A DNA stretch of 8,097 nt from an uncultured Lachnospiraceae bacterium (lineage in GTDB: Bacteria; Bacillota_A; Clostridia; Lachnospirales; Lachnospiraceae). Shown here piece after piece: positions 7,287 through 8,097 of the stretch. The DNA lies in NCBI GenBank assembly GCA_902795835.1, contig CADBNA010000218.1, positions 1 to 8,097 of the forward strand, read 5' to 3'. Made by a program: the position numbers and the translations under genes. Position 1 is the first letter of the stretch; each line of letters begins with the position of its first letter. The notes beneath the pieces were generated by a model. That model did no database searches and was not told the DNA's origin. It saw nothing but the letters and a program-made list of their open reading frames with translations.

Positions 7287-8097
7287 ATGAACAGTGATAA
7301 TGTGAAAAAAGGAATGCAGCAGGCACCGCACAGGAGCCTCTTCAACGCACTTGGCATGACAGAGGAGGAGATGCAGCGGCCGATGATCGGCATTGTCTGC
7401 TCTTACAACGAAATCGTGCCGGGGCATATGAACCTGGATAAAATTGCACAGGCCGTAAAGCTGGGCGTGGCGGAAGCGGGCGGCACACCGGTCATGTTTC
7501 CTGCCATTGCTGTCTGTGACGGCATTGCCATGGGACACATCGGCATGAAGTATTCGCTTGTGACCCGTGACCTGATTGCGGATTCCACAGAATGCATGGC
7601 GATTGCGCACCAGTTTGACGGTCTTGTCATGATCCCGAACTGCGATAAGAATGTGCCCGGCCTGCTGATGGCAGCAGCCCGTGTCAATATCCCCACCGTG
7701 TTTGTCAGCGGCGGCCCGATGCTGGCCGGCCATGTGCGCGGATGCAAGAGAAGCCTTTCGTCCATGTTTGAAGCTGTCGGTTCCTATGCAGCCGGAACCA
7801 TGAGTGAGGAAGAGGTCCGCGACTATGAGGAAAACGTCTGCCCGACCTGCGGCTCGTGTTCAGGCATGTATACGGCCAACAGCATGAACTGTCTGACAGA
7901 GGTTCTGGGAATGGGGCTTAAGGGCAACGGCACGATCCCGGCGGTTTATTCGGAACGGCTGAAGCTGGCAAAACATGCCGGCATGCAGGTCATGGAGATG
8001 ATCCGCCGCGATATCCGCCCGCGGGACATTATGACTAAAGATGCTTTCATGAACGCCCTGACGATGGACATGGCGCTCGGATGCTCCACAAACAGCA
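7287..8097 (+). CDS. ilvD: Dihydroxy-acid dehydratase, N-terminal half (cut by window edge)
   Basis: The first 270 codons of a protein usually about 550-570 aa. It dehydrates 2,3-dihydroxyisovalerate and 2,3-dihydroxy-3-methylvalerate to the 2-oxo acids leading to valine/leucine and isoleucine. Seen: [11 protein letters not shown] (41-51); [16 protein letters not shown] (76-91); family signature [13 protein letters not shown] (117-129) with cluster ligand Cys119 and Lys121, the lysine that is carbamylated to hold Mg in related enzymes; FVSGGPM (139-145); [18 protein letters not shown] (185-202) with ligand Cys191; and the start of the next conserved block, MALGCSTNS, at the edge. The first motif has PGH, as in E. 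coli IlvD, rather than the PCN whose Cys binds the [2Fe-2S] cluster, so a labile [4Fe-4S] cluster is inferred. AAGGAG (7273-7278) precedes ATG 7287 by eight bases. Sugar-acid dehydratases (Edd type) share the fold, but pairing with leuB favours IlvD. Confidence 0.94.
   Translation, partial: MNSDNVKKGMQQAPHRSLFNALGMTEEEMQRPMIGIVCSYNEIVPGHMNLDKIAQAVKLGVAEAGGTPVMFPAIAVCDGIAMGHIGMKYSLVTRDLIADSTECMAIAHQFDGLVMIPNCDKNVPGLLMAAARVNIPTVFVSGGPMLAGHVRGCKRSLSSMFEAVGSYAAGTMSEEEVRDYEENVCPTCGSCSGMYTANSMNCLTEVLGMGLKGNGTIPAVYSERLKLAKHAGMQVMEMIRRDIRPRDIMTKDAFMNALTMDMALGCSTNS

Noticed and set aside
6437..7765. Minus-strand frames opposite leuB and ilvD (6437-7036, 7227-7733, 7403-7765)
   Set aside because: These are shadows of well-supported plus-strand genes, with no motifs of their own.

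Overview
This looks like ordinary chromosome from a strictly anaerobic Firmicute, most likely class Clostridia and plausibly Lachnospiraceae. I infer this from the fused two-activase/dehydratase protein, the strong AGGAGG-type ribosome binding sites, the oxygen-sensitive style of IlvD and the roughly balanced GC content. The genus cannot be fixed by reading alone. There are no RNA genes, CRISPR arrays, insertion sequences or phage genes.

Layout. Positions 1-4259 are filled by one very long minus-strand gene that runs off the left edge. It is a single-chain acyl-CoA dehydratase activase-related protein: two BcrAD/BadFG-type ATPase domains, a DUF2229 region and a region like the 2-hydroxyglutaryl-CoA dehydratase D component. 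At least 1419 codons are visible, without a frameshift. A 153-base divergent intergenic region (4260-4412) holds candidate back-to-back promoters. On the plus strand follow tgt (tRNA-guanine transglycosylase, 4413-5552), a 185-base gap with a T tract, a candidate promoter and two hairpins, yajC (5738-6097), a strong terminator-like hairpin (6109-6153), leuB (6182-7267) and the first 270 codons of ilvD (7287 to the right edge).

How the genes relate. tgt and yajC are a familiar bacterial neighbour pair, but queA is not seen beside them and secD/secF do not follow yajC. leuB and ilvD, 19 bases apart, form a branched-chain amino acid operon (leucine branch plus the common dihydroxyacid dehydratase step). 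IlvD has the PGH variant of its first motif, as in the [4Fe-4S] enzyme of E. coli. The divergent activase protein is predicted to be an iron-sulfur, ATP-driven electron-transfer protein, also oxygen-sensitive. Its substrate is unknown.

I did not find an undescribed multi-gene system. The points most worth a second look are the two-headed activase with cysteine pairs in both halves but unequal nucleotide motifs, the two-hairpin leader before yajC, and the terminator that leaves almost no room for a leuB promoter.
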